From Mangrovimicrobium sp048323675 (GTDB lineage Bacteria > Pseudomonadota > Gammaproteobacteria > Pseudomonadales > Halieaceae): 64,000 nucleotides of DNA. The notes under the pieces were generated by a model, which was given only the letters and a program-made list of their open reading frames with translations, ran no database searches and was not told where the DNA came from. A program made the translations under genes and the position numbers. The stretch covers positions 186,001-250,000 of the forward strand of contig NZ_JBLWFK010000002.1 of the NCBI RefSeq assembly GCF_048323675.1. Direction: 5' to 3'. Positions 18,454-26,282 of this stretch are shown piece by piece; the stretch's first letter is position 1, and each line of letters opens with the position of its first letter.

Positions 18454-20070
18454 ATGAGCACGACCCAGCAGCAGACCCTGCCAGCGCTGTTTGCCCGTAA
18501 AGTCGCGGAGCGCGGCGACCACCCGGCGGTAGCGATGGCCGGGGAGAGCGTCACCTATGCGGAACTGGAGCGGCGTTCCGCGCATTTTGCCCGGGCGCTG
18601 CTGCAGGCGGGCGCGGGGAAGGGCGCACGGATCGCGCTGCTGTCCGCCGACGGCATTTTCTGGCTGACCGCCTTTCTCGGGTGCATGCGTATCGGGGCGC
18701 TGGTCTCCCTGGTCAGTACCCTGTGCACCTCCCGCGAACTGGCGCACATCCTGCGCACCAGTGACACCCAGTTCCTGGTAGCCAACCGGCGCTTTCTCAA
18801 TCACGACTACGGCGAAAAACTCGGCGAGGCCCTGCCCGGTCTCGCTAACGGCGAAGCCGGTGCGCTGCGCCTGGTAGACGCACCCTACCTGCGCGCGATC
18901 TGGCTCGACGACGCCGAGGGCATGGCCTGGGCAGAACCCGTGGACGCCCTGCTGGCACTGGCCGACAGTCCCGCTGCGCCCGGCGACGACTTGCTGGCGG
19001 CGTTGGAAAGGGAAGTCGCGGCCAGCGATGATGCGGTGATTGTCTATACCTCCGGCAGCACGTCTGCACCGAAGGCGGTGACCCACTGCCAGCGCACCCT
19101 GGCCTGTCATCCGCCGGCTGTGGCGGAGTATTTTCTGCTCAAGCCCGACGACCGCATGATGCCGACCCTGCCGGTATTCTGGCTGGGCGGGCTGGTGATG
19201 GCCCTGGAAGTACTGAGCGTGGGCGGCACCCTGGTCTATCCGCAATCCCCCAGTGTCGACGACATGGTCGAGGCCATCGCCACGCTGGCGGTCAACCGCG
19301 TCAACAGCTGGGGCGATATGATGGTCAAGCTGCGCGAGGGCGCGCGGGGCAGGGGCATCGACGTGGACAGCATCATCGGCCTCGGCGAGTTCCGCGAGGC
19401 CAGCGGCGAACTGATCCCGCCGCCGCTGCAGGCGAACCTGCTGGGGATGAGCGAAACCTTTGCCGTGCACAGCGCGGAACCGCTGGACGTGCGACTGCCC
19501 GCGGACAAGGCCGGCGCCTCCGGCCGCACGGTCAACGGCTACCAGCGGCGCATCGTCAACCCGGAGACCGGCGAGGCAGTGGCCACCGGCGAGCTCGGCG
19601 AATTGCAGCTGCGCGGTGGCGGCCTGATGACCGGTTTCTACAAGCGCGAGCGCGAGAGCGTATTTACCGCGGACGGCTTCTATCCCACCGGTGACCTGTG
19701 CCGCGAGGATGCAGACGGTTACCTGTACTTTGTCGCCCGTCGCGGCGACATGATCAAGACCCGCTCGGCCAACGTTTCCCGGCTGGAAGTGGAAGCCGCC
19801 CTGCGCGAAGTGCCCGGAGTGGCGATCCCGGTGGTCGCCGGTATCGACGATCCGGAGTACGGCCAGCGGGTGGTCGCCGCCGTGGTGCCTGCCGAGGGCG
19901 TCGACCTGAGCGAGGAGTCACTGCGCGACGCGCTGCGGGAATTGCTGTCCAGTTACAAGGTGCCGCGCAATATCGTGTTTATCAGCGAGTCCGATATTCC
20001 CCGGACAAGCACCGGCAAAATCAGGCTGGCCGAGATCGGGGCGATGATCGCCAGCCGGATTTCGGCCTGA
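18454..20070 (+). CDS. AMP-dependent acyl-CoA synthetase
   Basis: ATP-dependent acid:CoA ligase of 538 residues. The phosphate-binding loop is VYTSGSTSAPKAV, the adenylation motif is PTGDLCRED, and the C-terminal catalytic lysine lies in PRTSTGKIRLAEI. It is soluble and of normal family length. It would activate the carboxylic acid made by the oxygenases and hydrolases, so that the enoyl-CoA hydratase, reductase and SDR genes that follow can act. Chain or ring specificity cannot be read from sequence. An AGGAT ribosome site precedes the ATG. Confidence 0.93.
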   Translation: MSTTQQQTLPALFARKVAERGDHPAVAMAGESVTYAELERRSAHFARALLQAGAGKGARIALLSADGIFWLTAFLGCMRIGALVSLVSTLCTSRELAHILRTSDTQFLVANRRFLNHDYGEKLGEALPGLANGEAGALRLVDAPYLRAIWLDDAEGMAWAEPVDALLALADSPAAPGDDLLAALEREVAASDDAVIVYTSGSTSAPKAVTHCQRTLACHPPAVAEYFLLKPDDRMMPTLPVFWLGGLVMALEVLSVGGTLVYPQSPSVDDMVEAIATLAVNRVNSWGDMMVKLREGARGRGIDVDSIIGLGEFREASGELIPPPLQANLLGMSETFAVHSAEPLDVRLPADKAGASGRTVNGYQRRIVNPETGEAVATGELGELQLRGGGLMTGFYKRERESVFTADGFYPTGDLCREDADGYLYFVARRGDMIKTRSANVSRLEVEAALREVPGVAIPVVAGIDDPEYGQRVVAAVVPAEGVDLSEESLRDALRELLSSYKVPRNIVFISESDIPRTSTGKIRLAEIGAMIASRISA

Positions 20071-20128
20071 AACGCGGCGGCCTGCCCGCCGCCTGTACAC
20101 CCCATTCCAGTACCAGGAGTAGACCATC

Positions 20129-21184
20129 ATGAGCGACAACCTGAACCGCCCGCCGCCCGAGGAAATCATCCTCTACGAAAAAGACCCCAAAACCAAGATC
20201 GCCACGATCACCCTGAATCGCCCCGGGCACCTCAACGCGCCGACCATCGCCGCGCGCCAGCGTTACGCGAAACTGGTCCAGCAGGCCAACGTGGACGACG
20301 AAGTAAAGGTGCTGGTGATTCGCGGTGTCGGCGACAACTTCGGCAGTGGCGGCGACCTTCCCGAACAGTCAGAGCTGTTTTCCAGCAACCAGGATTCCTC
20401 GCTGCTGCACGAATTCGAGATTCCCGAGGAGGCGGATGTCAAATACCCGCCGAAGGATTCCTATCGCTATCTCTCCACACTGGTGCATCACTACGCGACC
20501 ACCGCCTCGGGCATGCGCAGCCTGCAGGAGTTCAAGAAGATCAGCATCGTCGAAGCCAAGGGCTACTGCTATGGCTGGCACTTCTACCAGGCCGCGGATG
20601 CCGATCTCGTGGTCTGTTCCGACGAAACCCTGTTCGGCCACTCGGCCTGGCGCTACGCCGGCTGGGCGGCGCGCATGTGGCAGTGGGCCCTGATGATGGG
20701 GCTGCGCAAGTTCCAGGAAATGGTATTCACCGGGCGCCCCTTTACGGCGAAGGAAATGTACGAGTGCCACTTCGTCAACAGCGTGGTGCCCCGCGACCAA
20801 CTGGAGGCGGAAACCCACAAGTACGCGCTGGCCTGTTCCCGCAGCCGGCCCACCGACACAGTCATGATGCAGAAGACCTTTTTCGAAGTGTTCAAGCAGA
20901 ACCAGGGCGAGTACATGGGCAGCGTGCTGGCCGCGTGGCTGGAATCCCTGCTGCCGATGGTGAAGTCCGACGGCGAACTGGAGTTGGGCGACGATACCTT
21001 CGACAAGGGGCTCAACAACGCGGTTAAGGACAACGACGAGCTGTTCCCCGAGGACTGGCGCCTGAGCAAGCGGAGCCGCAAGACGGTACCCGACCCCGAA
21101 GCCGAGGAAATTACCCAGTTGCGCAGCCAGCTCGCGGCCATGCAGGAACAGCTGAAAGCACTCGAGGCCAGACTGGGTTCCTGA
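20129..21184 (+). CDS. Enoyl-CoA hydratase/isomerase family protein with coiled-coil tail
   Basis: Crotonase-fold protein of 351 residues. The oxyanion-hole segment is RGVGDNFGSGGDL, and the second CoA-pocket region is SIVEAKGYCYGWHF. Usual hydratases are about 260 residues. Here there are extra residues in the middle (around 90-120) and a C-terminal extension from about 300 that ends in a leucine-heptad coiled coil (ITQLRSQLAAMQEQLKALEA). The tail may mediate oligomerisation or partner binding. An AGGAG site lies seven bases before the ATG. It works downstream of the acyl-CoA synthetase. Catalytic glutamates are not obvious, so the reaction may differ from plain hydration. Confidence 0.88.
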   Translation: MSDNLNRPPPEEIILYEKDPKTKIATITLNRPGHLNAPTIAARQRYAKLVQQANVDDEVKVLVIRGVGDNFGSGGDLPEQSELFSSNQDSSLLHEFEIPEEADVKYPPKDSYRYLSTLVHHYATTASGMRSLQEFKKISIVEAKGYCYGWHFYQAADADLVVCSDETLFGHSAWRYAGWAARMWQWALMMGLRKFQEMVFTGRPFTAKEMYECHFVNSVVPRDQLEAETHKYALACSRSRPTDTVMMQKTFFEVFKQNQGEYMGSVLAAWLESLLPMVKSDGELELGDDTFDKGLNNAVKDNDELFPEDWRLSKRSRKTVPDPEAEEITQLRSQLAAMQEQLKALEARLGS

Positions 21185-21197
21185 TGGCGGTGATCGC

Positions 21198-22196
21198 GTG
21201 ACGATGGTGGAACCCTTCAGGACACTGCGGGTCGACGGCCCGGGCGAGGGCAGGGCGCGGCTGGAACGATTGTCCCTCGATGATCTCACCCCCGGCGATG
21301 TCGTCGTTCGCGTGGAATACTCGGACATCAATTACAAGGACGCCCTCGCGGTGAGCGGGAGGGGCAAGATCATCCGCAATTTTCCGCTGGTGGCCGGCAT
21401 CGACCTCGCCGGTGAAGTCGTCAGCTCCACCGACCCGGCGTATACCGCCGGCGACAAGGTGCTGGTGATGGGCTGCGGGCTCAGCGAGACCCACGATGGC
21501 GGATACGCCGAATACGCCCGGGTCCGCGGCGAGTGGATCGTGCCGCTGCCGGCGGGCATGGACACGCGCGAGGCGATGATTCTCGGTACCGCCGGGTTCA
21601 CCGCCGCCTTCGCGGTGCACCGGCTCGAACAGAACCGCCAGCGGCCGGAACTGGGGGAAATCCTGGTTACCGGAGCCACCGGAGGCGTCGGCAGCATCGC
21701 TGTGATGATGCTGGCGGGGCGCGGCTACGACGTGGTCGCACTGACCGGCAAGGCGGAGGCGACGGATTACCTGAAGTCCCTGGGCGCCAAACGGGTCGTC
21801 CTGCGCGGTGAGCTGGACATGGGCACCCGGCCGCTGGAGACGGCGCTGTGGGCCGGTGCGGTGGATAATCTCGGCGGGGATGTGCTCGGCTGGCTGACCC
21901 GCACGGTCGCCACCTGGGGCAATATCGCCAGCATCGGCCTGGCCAGCGCATCCCATCTCGACACCACGGTGATGCCCTTCATCTTGCGCGGGGTCAGCCT
22001 GATCGGTATCAATGCGGGGCTCAATCCGCGGGAGGAACGCCTGGAGATCTGGCAGCGCATGGGCGCGGACCTGAAACCGCAGCACCTCGAGCGTATCGTC
22101 ACCCGCTGTGTAGGGCTGGAGAACATCATTCCCGTGTGTGCCGGTTACCTGGAAGGCAGCGTCACCGGTCGCACACTGGTCAACATCGGAGGATAA
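21198..22196 (+). CDS. YhdH/AcuI-type NADPH oxidoreductase (zinc-free MDR)
   Basis: Medium-chain reductase of 332 residues of the YhdH/acryloyl-CoA reductase group. The family signature YSDINYKDALAVSGRGKI and the Rossmann motif VTGATGGVGSIAV are clear; zinc ligands are absent, as expected. It should reduce an alpha,beta-unsaturated CoA ester or ketone using NADPH. The GTG start at 21198 is 13 bp after the hydratase stop; an ATG two codons later (21204) is also possible, since neither has a strong ribosome site. Its last codons contain the ribosome site of the next gene, so the two are coupled. Confidence 0.9.
   Translation: MTMVEPFRTLRVDGPGEGRARLERLSLDDLTPGDVVVRVEYSDINYKDALAVSGRGKIIRNFPLVAGIDLAGEVVSSTDPAYTAGDKVLVMGCGLSETHDGGYAEYARVRGEWIVPLPAGMDTREAMILGTAGFTAAFAVHRLEQNRQRPELGEILVTGATGGVGSIAVMMLAGRGYDVVALTGKAEATDYLKSLGAKRVVLRGELDMGTRPLETALWAGAVDNLGGDVLGWLTRTVATWGNIASIGLASASHLDTTVMPFILRGVSLIGINAGLNPREERLEIWQRMGADLKPQHLERIVTRCVGLENIIPVCAGYLEGSVTGRTLVNIGG
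22188..22192 (+). promoter_or_regulatory. Ribosome site supporting a TTG start of the SDR gene
   Basis: GGAGG overlaps the end of the reductase gene and sits seven bases before the TTG at 22200. No ATG lies near the conserved N terminus, so the rare TTG start is well supported. Confidence 0.75.
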
Positions 22197-22199
22197 GTA

Positions 22200-22955
22200 T
22201 TGAGCGATAACACTACACGGCCCGTGGCCTTTGTGACCGGCGCCTGTTCCGGCATCGGCAAGGCCACCGCCAGACTGTTTCTCGAAGCGGGCTACGCCGT
22301 GGCCCTGGCGGACATCAACGCCCGGGCCGGTGCCGACACCGAGGCGGAGTTCGCCTCGATCGGCCCCTGCAAATACCTGGCCTGCGACGTCAGCGACGAT
22401 GCCAGTGTCGCCGCGGCGGTGCAGGCCTGTGTGGAATCCCTGGGGCCGTTTTCGGCGGTCTTCAACGCCGCCGGCATCGACGGTGAACACGGCAAGGCGA
22501 CGGCCGACACCAGTGCCGAGAACTGGCACCGGGTGATCGGTATCGACCTCACCGGCATGTGGCATTGCCTGCGCCACCAGATACCGGTGATGCTGGCGAA
22601 CGGCGGTGGCGCCATCGTCAACTGCGCCTCGGTTGCGGGCGTGGTCGGTGCCCCGTTCCTCTCGCCCTACGTGGCGGCCAAGCACGGGGTGGTAGGCCTG
22701 ACCCGCTGCGCCGCGCTGGAATACGCCCGCCAGGGCATCCGCGTCAATGCCGTCTGCCCGGGGATGATCGATACCCCCATGTCGCGCGCCTCGATGAATC
22801 CGGAATTGCACAAAATGCTGATCGAGCAGAGCGCGATCGGACGGCTGGGCAACCCCGAGGAGGTCGGTGCGGCGGTGCTCTGGCTGTGCAGTGCGGGTGC
22901 CAGCTTCGTCACCGGGCAGATCCTGCCGGTGGACGGTGCCTGGACCGCCGCCTGA
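22200..22955 (+). CDS. Short-chain dehydrogenase/reductase (SDR)
   Basis: Classical SDR of 251 residues. The cofactor loop is VTGACSGIGKA, the NNAG equivalent is NAAGIDG, the catalytic Ser is in CASVAGVVG, and YVAAKHG gives the Tyr-x3-Lys pair. After the active site, PGMIDTPMS and the C-terminal TGQILPVDGAW are typical. An Asp ending beta-strand 2 (LADINARAG) favours NAD+ over NADP+. It probably oxidises a hydroxyl made by the oxygenases or a 3-hydroxyacyl-CoA. It starts at TTG with a strong ribosome site and is translated with the YhdH-type gene. Confidence 0.92.
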   Translation: MSDNTTRPVAFVTGACSGIGKATARLFLEAGYAVALADINARAGADTEAEFASIGPCKYLACDVSDDASVAAAVQACVESLGPFSAVFNAAGIDGEHGKATADTSAENWHRVIGIDLTGMWHCLRHQIPVMLANGGGAIVNCASVAGVVGAPFLSPYVAAKHGVVGLTRCAALEYARQGIRVNAVCPGMIDTPMSRASMNPELHKMLIEQSAIGRLGNPEEVGAAVLWLCSAGASFVTGQILPVDGAWTAA

Positions 22956-23023
22956 CACACGGCGGTTTACCCCCGCGCGGAAATCCAGTTCAATGGGCTT
23001 GTTTACGGCAGGAGCCCGGGGCA

Positions 23024-23698
23024 ATGGAAGGAAAAACGCACAGCGCGCCATCGGAGGCAGTGGAAAGTCGGGTGGATAACCGCCGTACCGGCTCAGCCGA
23101 CGCCATCCTGGACGCGGCCGAAAGCCTGTTCGGCCGCCACGGCACCGAGGGCGTGTCCCTGCGCCAGATCGCGGTAGCTGCCGGCTCCGCCAACCATTCC
23201 GCGGTGCAGTATTACTTCTCCAGCAAAGAGGGGCTGATGCGCGGTATCTTCGAGCGGCGCCTCAAGTCCCTCGAACGCGCGCGGACCCGCTTGCTGGACC
23301 AGGCCACGGAGCGGGGAGAGGAGGGCGACCTGCGGGTCCTGCTGACCGCCCTGTTGCGGCCGATCGCCGAGGAGCGGGATTCCGAGGGCCGCTGCTCCTT
23401 CGCCGCCTTCCTGCTCGGTATGCGCCTGTTCGCCGATATCAAAGTCTGGAGCCGCTACTCCGAGGGCGCCACCGTCACCCGCAAAATCAACGACCTCATG
23501 AACGCCCGCCTCGAGGCCCTGGCCCTGGCAGACCCGCATACCCGCATACACTGCGCGGTGGTGGTATTCCTGGTGGCGGTCATCGACTGGGATCGGGGTA
23601 TCACCGGGGGCGAGGATCGCTCCAGTAGTGCCCGCGACCGCTACCTGGAACGGGTGCTGGATTTCGCCGCGTCAGGGCTGCAGAGCACGATCGCTTGA
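23024..23698 (+). CDS. TetR family transcriptional regulator
   Basis: Repressor-type regulator of 224 residues. The N-terminal helix-turn-helix is RQIAVAAGSANHSAVQYYFS followed by SKEGLMRGIFERRL, the TetR hallmark. The C-terminal ligand domain is divergent. The frame is open far upstream, but the ATG at 23024 with GGAG nine bases before it is the sensible start. It ends the run of CoA-pathway genes and directly precedes a palindrome lying in a predicted promoter for the sulfatase, suggesting it controls that gene and possibly the pathway. The ligand may be a pathway CoA ester. Confidence 0.92.
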   Translation: MEGKTHSAPSEAVESRVDNRRTGSADAILDAAESLFGRHGTEGVSLRQIAVAAGSANHSAVQYYFSSKEGLMRGIFERRLKSLERARTRLLDQATERGEEGDLRVLLTALLRPIAEERDSEGRCSFAAFLLGMRLFADIKVWSRYSEGATVTRKINDLMNARLEALALADPHTRIHCAVVVFLVAVIDWDRGITGGEDRSSSARDRYLERVLDFAASGLQSTIA

Positions 23699-23723
23699 CT
23701 TGCTAAGACGCCCGTCTTAACCT
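23695..23723 (+). promoter_or_regulatory. Candidate sulfatase promoter with TetR-type operator
   Basis: TTGACT (23695-23700) and TAACCT (23718-23723) are spaced 17 bp, a plausible sigma-70 promoter with a weak -10. The spacer holds a perfect palindrome, TAAGACG-CC-CGTCTTA (23704-23719). A symmetric site between -35 and -10 immediately after a tetR gene is the usual layout of a repressor operator. The -35 overlaps the tetR stop codon. Confidence 0.55.
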
Positions 23724-23808
23724 TCGGCCCCAGTTTTCCTGCCCCGCGGGCGCCTGCCTGCACCCGCGGGATCAGTACACGCGTTCCGAACACAAGGCGG
23801 AGGCCAAT

Positions 23809-26205
23809 ATGAAAATAAGCTCACTCATCGCGCCGGTCGCGGCGGCGGTCATGGTCGCCATCAGCGGCCCGGCGGCAGCGCAGACCACGGCGGAAAGAAT
23901 GGCGCTGCCCATTCCCCCGAAACCCTATGAAGGTAAGCTGGAACCCACCGCCAAGGCGTCCACCATGCAGTTGCCGGGCAAGGTGAGTGCACCGGAGGGC
24001 GCGCCGAATATCCTGCTGGTGATGACTGACGACGTCGGTTTCGCCTCCGTGAGCACCTTTGGCGGCCCGGCGCCCACGCCGAACCTGGATGAGCTTGCCC
24101 GGAACGGCCTGCGCTACAACCAGTTCCACACCACGGCGATCTGTTCCCCGACCCGCGCGGCACTGCTGACCGGGCGCAACCATCACGCGGTGGGCCTGGG
24201 TACCCTGTCGGACATTCCCACGCCGTACCCGGGCTACACCGGGCGCATTACGCCCGCGGCGGCGACCGTGGCGCGCATCCTGCGCGATAACGGCTATTCC
24301 ACTGCCATGTTCGGCAAGGACCACAACATTCCGCAGGAGGAGCGTTCGATTGCCGGCCCCTTCGACCAGTGGCCCACCGGGCGCGGTTTCGACTATTTCT
24401 ACGGCTTCATCGCCGGCGACTCGGACCAGTTCACCCCGGCCCTGTATGAAAACATCAGCCCCGTGGATGACGCGGACCGTCCCGCCAACTACCTGCTGGA
24501 CGAGGAGCTGGCGGACAAGGCGATCAACTGGATTTACAACCAGAAGGGCGCCGCGCCGGACAAGCCGTTCTTCATCTATTACGCCAACGGCTCCGCCCAT
24601 GCGCCCCACCAGGTGCCGCAGGAGTGGATCGCCCGCTTCCACGGCAAGTTCGACCAGGGTTGGGATGTGCTGCGTGAGCAGATCCTCGCCCGCCAGATCA
24701 AGATGGGCGTCGTGCCCAAAGGCACCAAACTCGCCGCACGGCCAGAGCAGGTTCCCGCCTGGGACAGCCTCAGCGACAAGCAGCGCAAGGTCTACGCGCG
24801 CTTCATGGAAGTCTACGCTGCCCAGCTGGCCTTCCAGGACGAGCAGTTCGGCCGCATCATGGACGAGCTGGAGCGCATGGGTCTCGCCGACAACACCCTG
24901 GTGGTATACGTTGAGGGCGACAACGGCTCCAGCGCCGAAGGCGGGGAGTGGGGCTCCATCAACGAAATGGCGGACCTGAGCACCGGCACCCACGGCCTTC
25001 CCCTGGACTACCTCGCCGAGCACCTCGACGAACTGGGTGGCCCGAACACCTACCAGGGCTACCAGTCCGGCTGGAGCCTGGCCACCGACACGCCGTTCCC
25101 CTGGTTCAAGCAGATAGCTTCGCATCTCGGCGGCACCCGCAACGGCCTGGTGGTTTCCTGGCCCGGCCACATGCAGGACACCGGTGAGGTGCGCAGCCAG
25201 TACCACCACGTGATCGACATCATGCCGACCCTGCTGGACGCCGCGGGGGTACCCGCGCCGAAGTATGTCGATGGTATCGAGCAGATGCCGGTGCACGGCA
25301 AGAGCATGCTGTACAGCTTTGCCGACGCCGACGCACCCTCGGTCCGCGATACCCAGTACTATGAAATCATGGGCCAGCGGGCGATCTACCACGACGGCTG
25401 GATGGCCAATACCACCCCGATCAACATGCCATGGAACATGCCGGTGACCAGGGGTGGCGATACTACTGCCTACGGCTGGGAGCTCTACAACCTGAGTGAG
25501 GACTTCAGCCAGTCACACAACCTGGCCGCGAAAAATCCGGAAAAGCTCGCCGAAATGCAGGCGCTGTTCGACCAGGAAGCGCGCAAGTACAACGTCTACC
25601 CGATCCAGGATGAAGGCGGCATGCAGCGCGGCATGGTCATGATGATGGCCACCAAGAAGCGTCCGCGCATGGAATACACCTACTGGGGTCCGGATGTACA
25701 GGTCCAGTTCGGCGTGGCGCCGATGATCTTCCACATGCCTTTCAGCATTGAAGCCGATGTGCGCATCCCCGAAGCGGGCGCGGAGGGTGTCGTGTTCGCC
25801 GCGGGCAGCAAGTTCGGCGGCTGGAGCTTCTACCTCGAGAATGGCAAGCCCACGGCCTATTCGTCGGTGTCCGGCCTGCCGCTGGAAGGTGCCCAGTCGA
25901 AGGTGTCCGCAAAGTCCGCCCTGAAACCGGGCGCCCACAAGCTGCGTTACGATTTCCAGATCACCGGCGACGACGGCCTGATGAGCATCAGCGTCGACGG
26001 CGAGAAAGTCGCCGAGGGCAAGATCGTACAGCGGCCGAAGATGCTCGCCGGCAACGGTGAAACCATGGATACCGGGCGCGACAGCAATGTGCCGGTGTCA
26101 CCGGACTACCACAACGAAGGTGTCTTCACCGGCGCTATCGACAAGGTCACGGTAAATCTGCAGATGCCGGCGATGGCGGGCAAGAAACCGGCCCAGCAAC
26201 ACTAG
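23809..26205 (+). CDS. Secreted formylglycine-dependent sulfatase (arylsulfatase)
   Basis: Type I sulfatase of 798 residues, expected in the periplasm. A signal peptide is cleaved after PAAA (residue 24). Metal-binding Asp pair is in VMTDDVGF (D74-D75). The maturation motif C112-S-P-T-R116 (AICSPTRAALLTGRN) shows that Cys is converted to formylglycine by a separate enzyme, not encoded here. EGDNGSSAEGGEWG supplies the later metal site. The C-terminal 200 residues form an extra beta-rich domain, possibly lectin-like. GGAGG precedes the ATG. It may release sulfate from a sulfated aromatic, sterol or alkyl compound before catabolism. Confidence 0.93.
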   Translation: MKISSLIAPVAAAVMVAISGPAAAQTTAERMALPIPPKPYEGKLEPTAKASTMQLPGKVSAPEGAPNILLVMTDDVGFASVSTFGGPAPTPNLDELARNGLRYNQFHTTAICSPTRAALLTGRNHHAVGLGTLSDIPTPYPGYTGRITPAAATVARILRDNGYSTAMFGKDHNIPQEERSIAGPFDQWPTGRGFDYFYGFIAGDSDQFTPALYENISPVDDADRPANYLLDEELADKAINWIYNQKGAAPDKPFFIYYANGSAHAPHQVPQEWIARFHGKFDQGWDVLREQILARQIKMGVVPKGTKLAARPEQVPAWDSLSDKQRKVYARFMEVYAAQLAFQDEQFGRIMDELERMGLADNTLVVYVEGDNGSSAEGGEWGSINEMADLSTGTHGLPLDYLAEHLDELGGPNTYQGYQSGWSLATDTPFPWFKQIASHLGGTRNGLVVSWPGHMQDTGEVRSQYHHVIDIMPTLLDAAGVPAPKYVDGIEQMPVHGKSMLYSFADADAPSVRDTQYYEIMGQRAIYHDGWMANTTPINMPWNMPVTRGGDTTAYGWELYNLSEDFSQSHNLAAKNPEKLAEMQALFDQEARKYNVYPIQDEGGMQRGMVMMMATKKRPRMEYTYWGPDVQVQFGVAPMIFHMPFSIEADVRIPEAGAEGVVFAAGSKFGGWSFYLENGKPTAYSSVSGLPLEGAQSKVSAKSALKPGAHKLRYDFQITGDDGLMSISVDGEKVAEGKIVQRPKMLAGNGETMDTGRDSNVPVSPDYHNEGVFTGAIDKVTVNLQMPAMAGKKPAQQH

Positions 26206-26228
26206 GCCGGACATTGCAGTTCGAAATG

Positions 26229-26253
26229 AGGCCCCTCCTGCAGGGGCCTTTTT
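26229..26253 (+). terminator. Intrinsic terminator after the sulfatase
   Basis: Perfect eight-base stem AGGCCCCT/AGGGGCCT with a five-base loop (26229-26249), followed by T's. It lies 24 bp after the sulfatase stop and before the converging subtilase gene. Confidence 0.92.
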
Positions 26254-26282
26254 CGTTGTGGCGCAGTCCGCGCGGGTAACGC

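Noticed and set aside
17074..19470. 798-aa open frame on the minus strand
   Set aside because: It spans antisense to the alpha/beta hydrolase, VOC and acyl-CoA synthetase genes, all with intact motifs.
21111..23051. 646-aa open frame on the minus strand
   Set aside because: Antisense shadow of the YhdH-type and SDR genes; rich in His/Gly/Arg with no recognisable domain.
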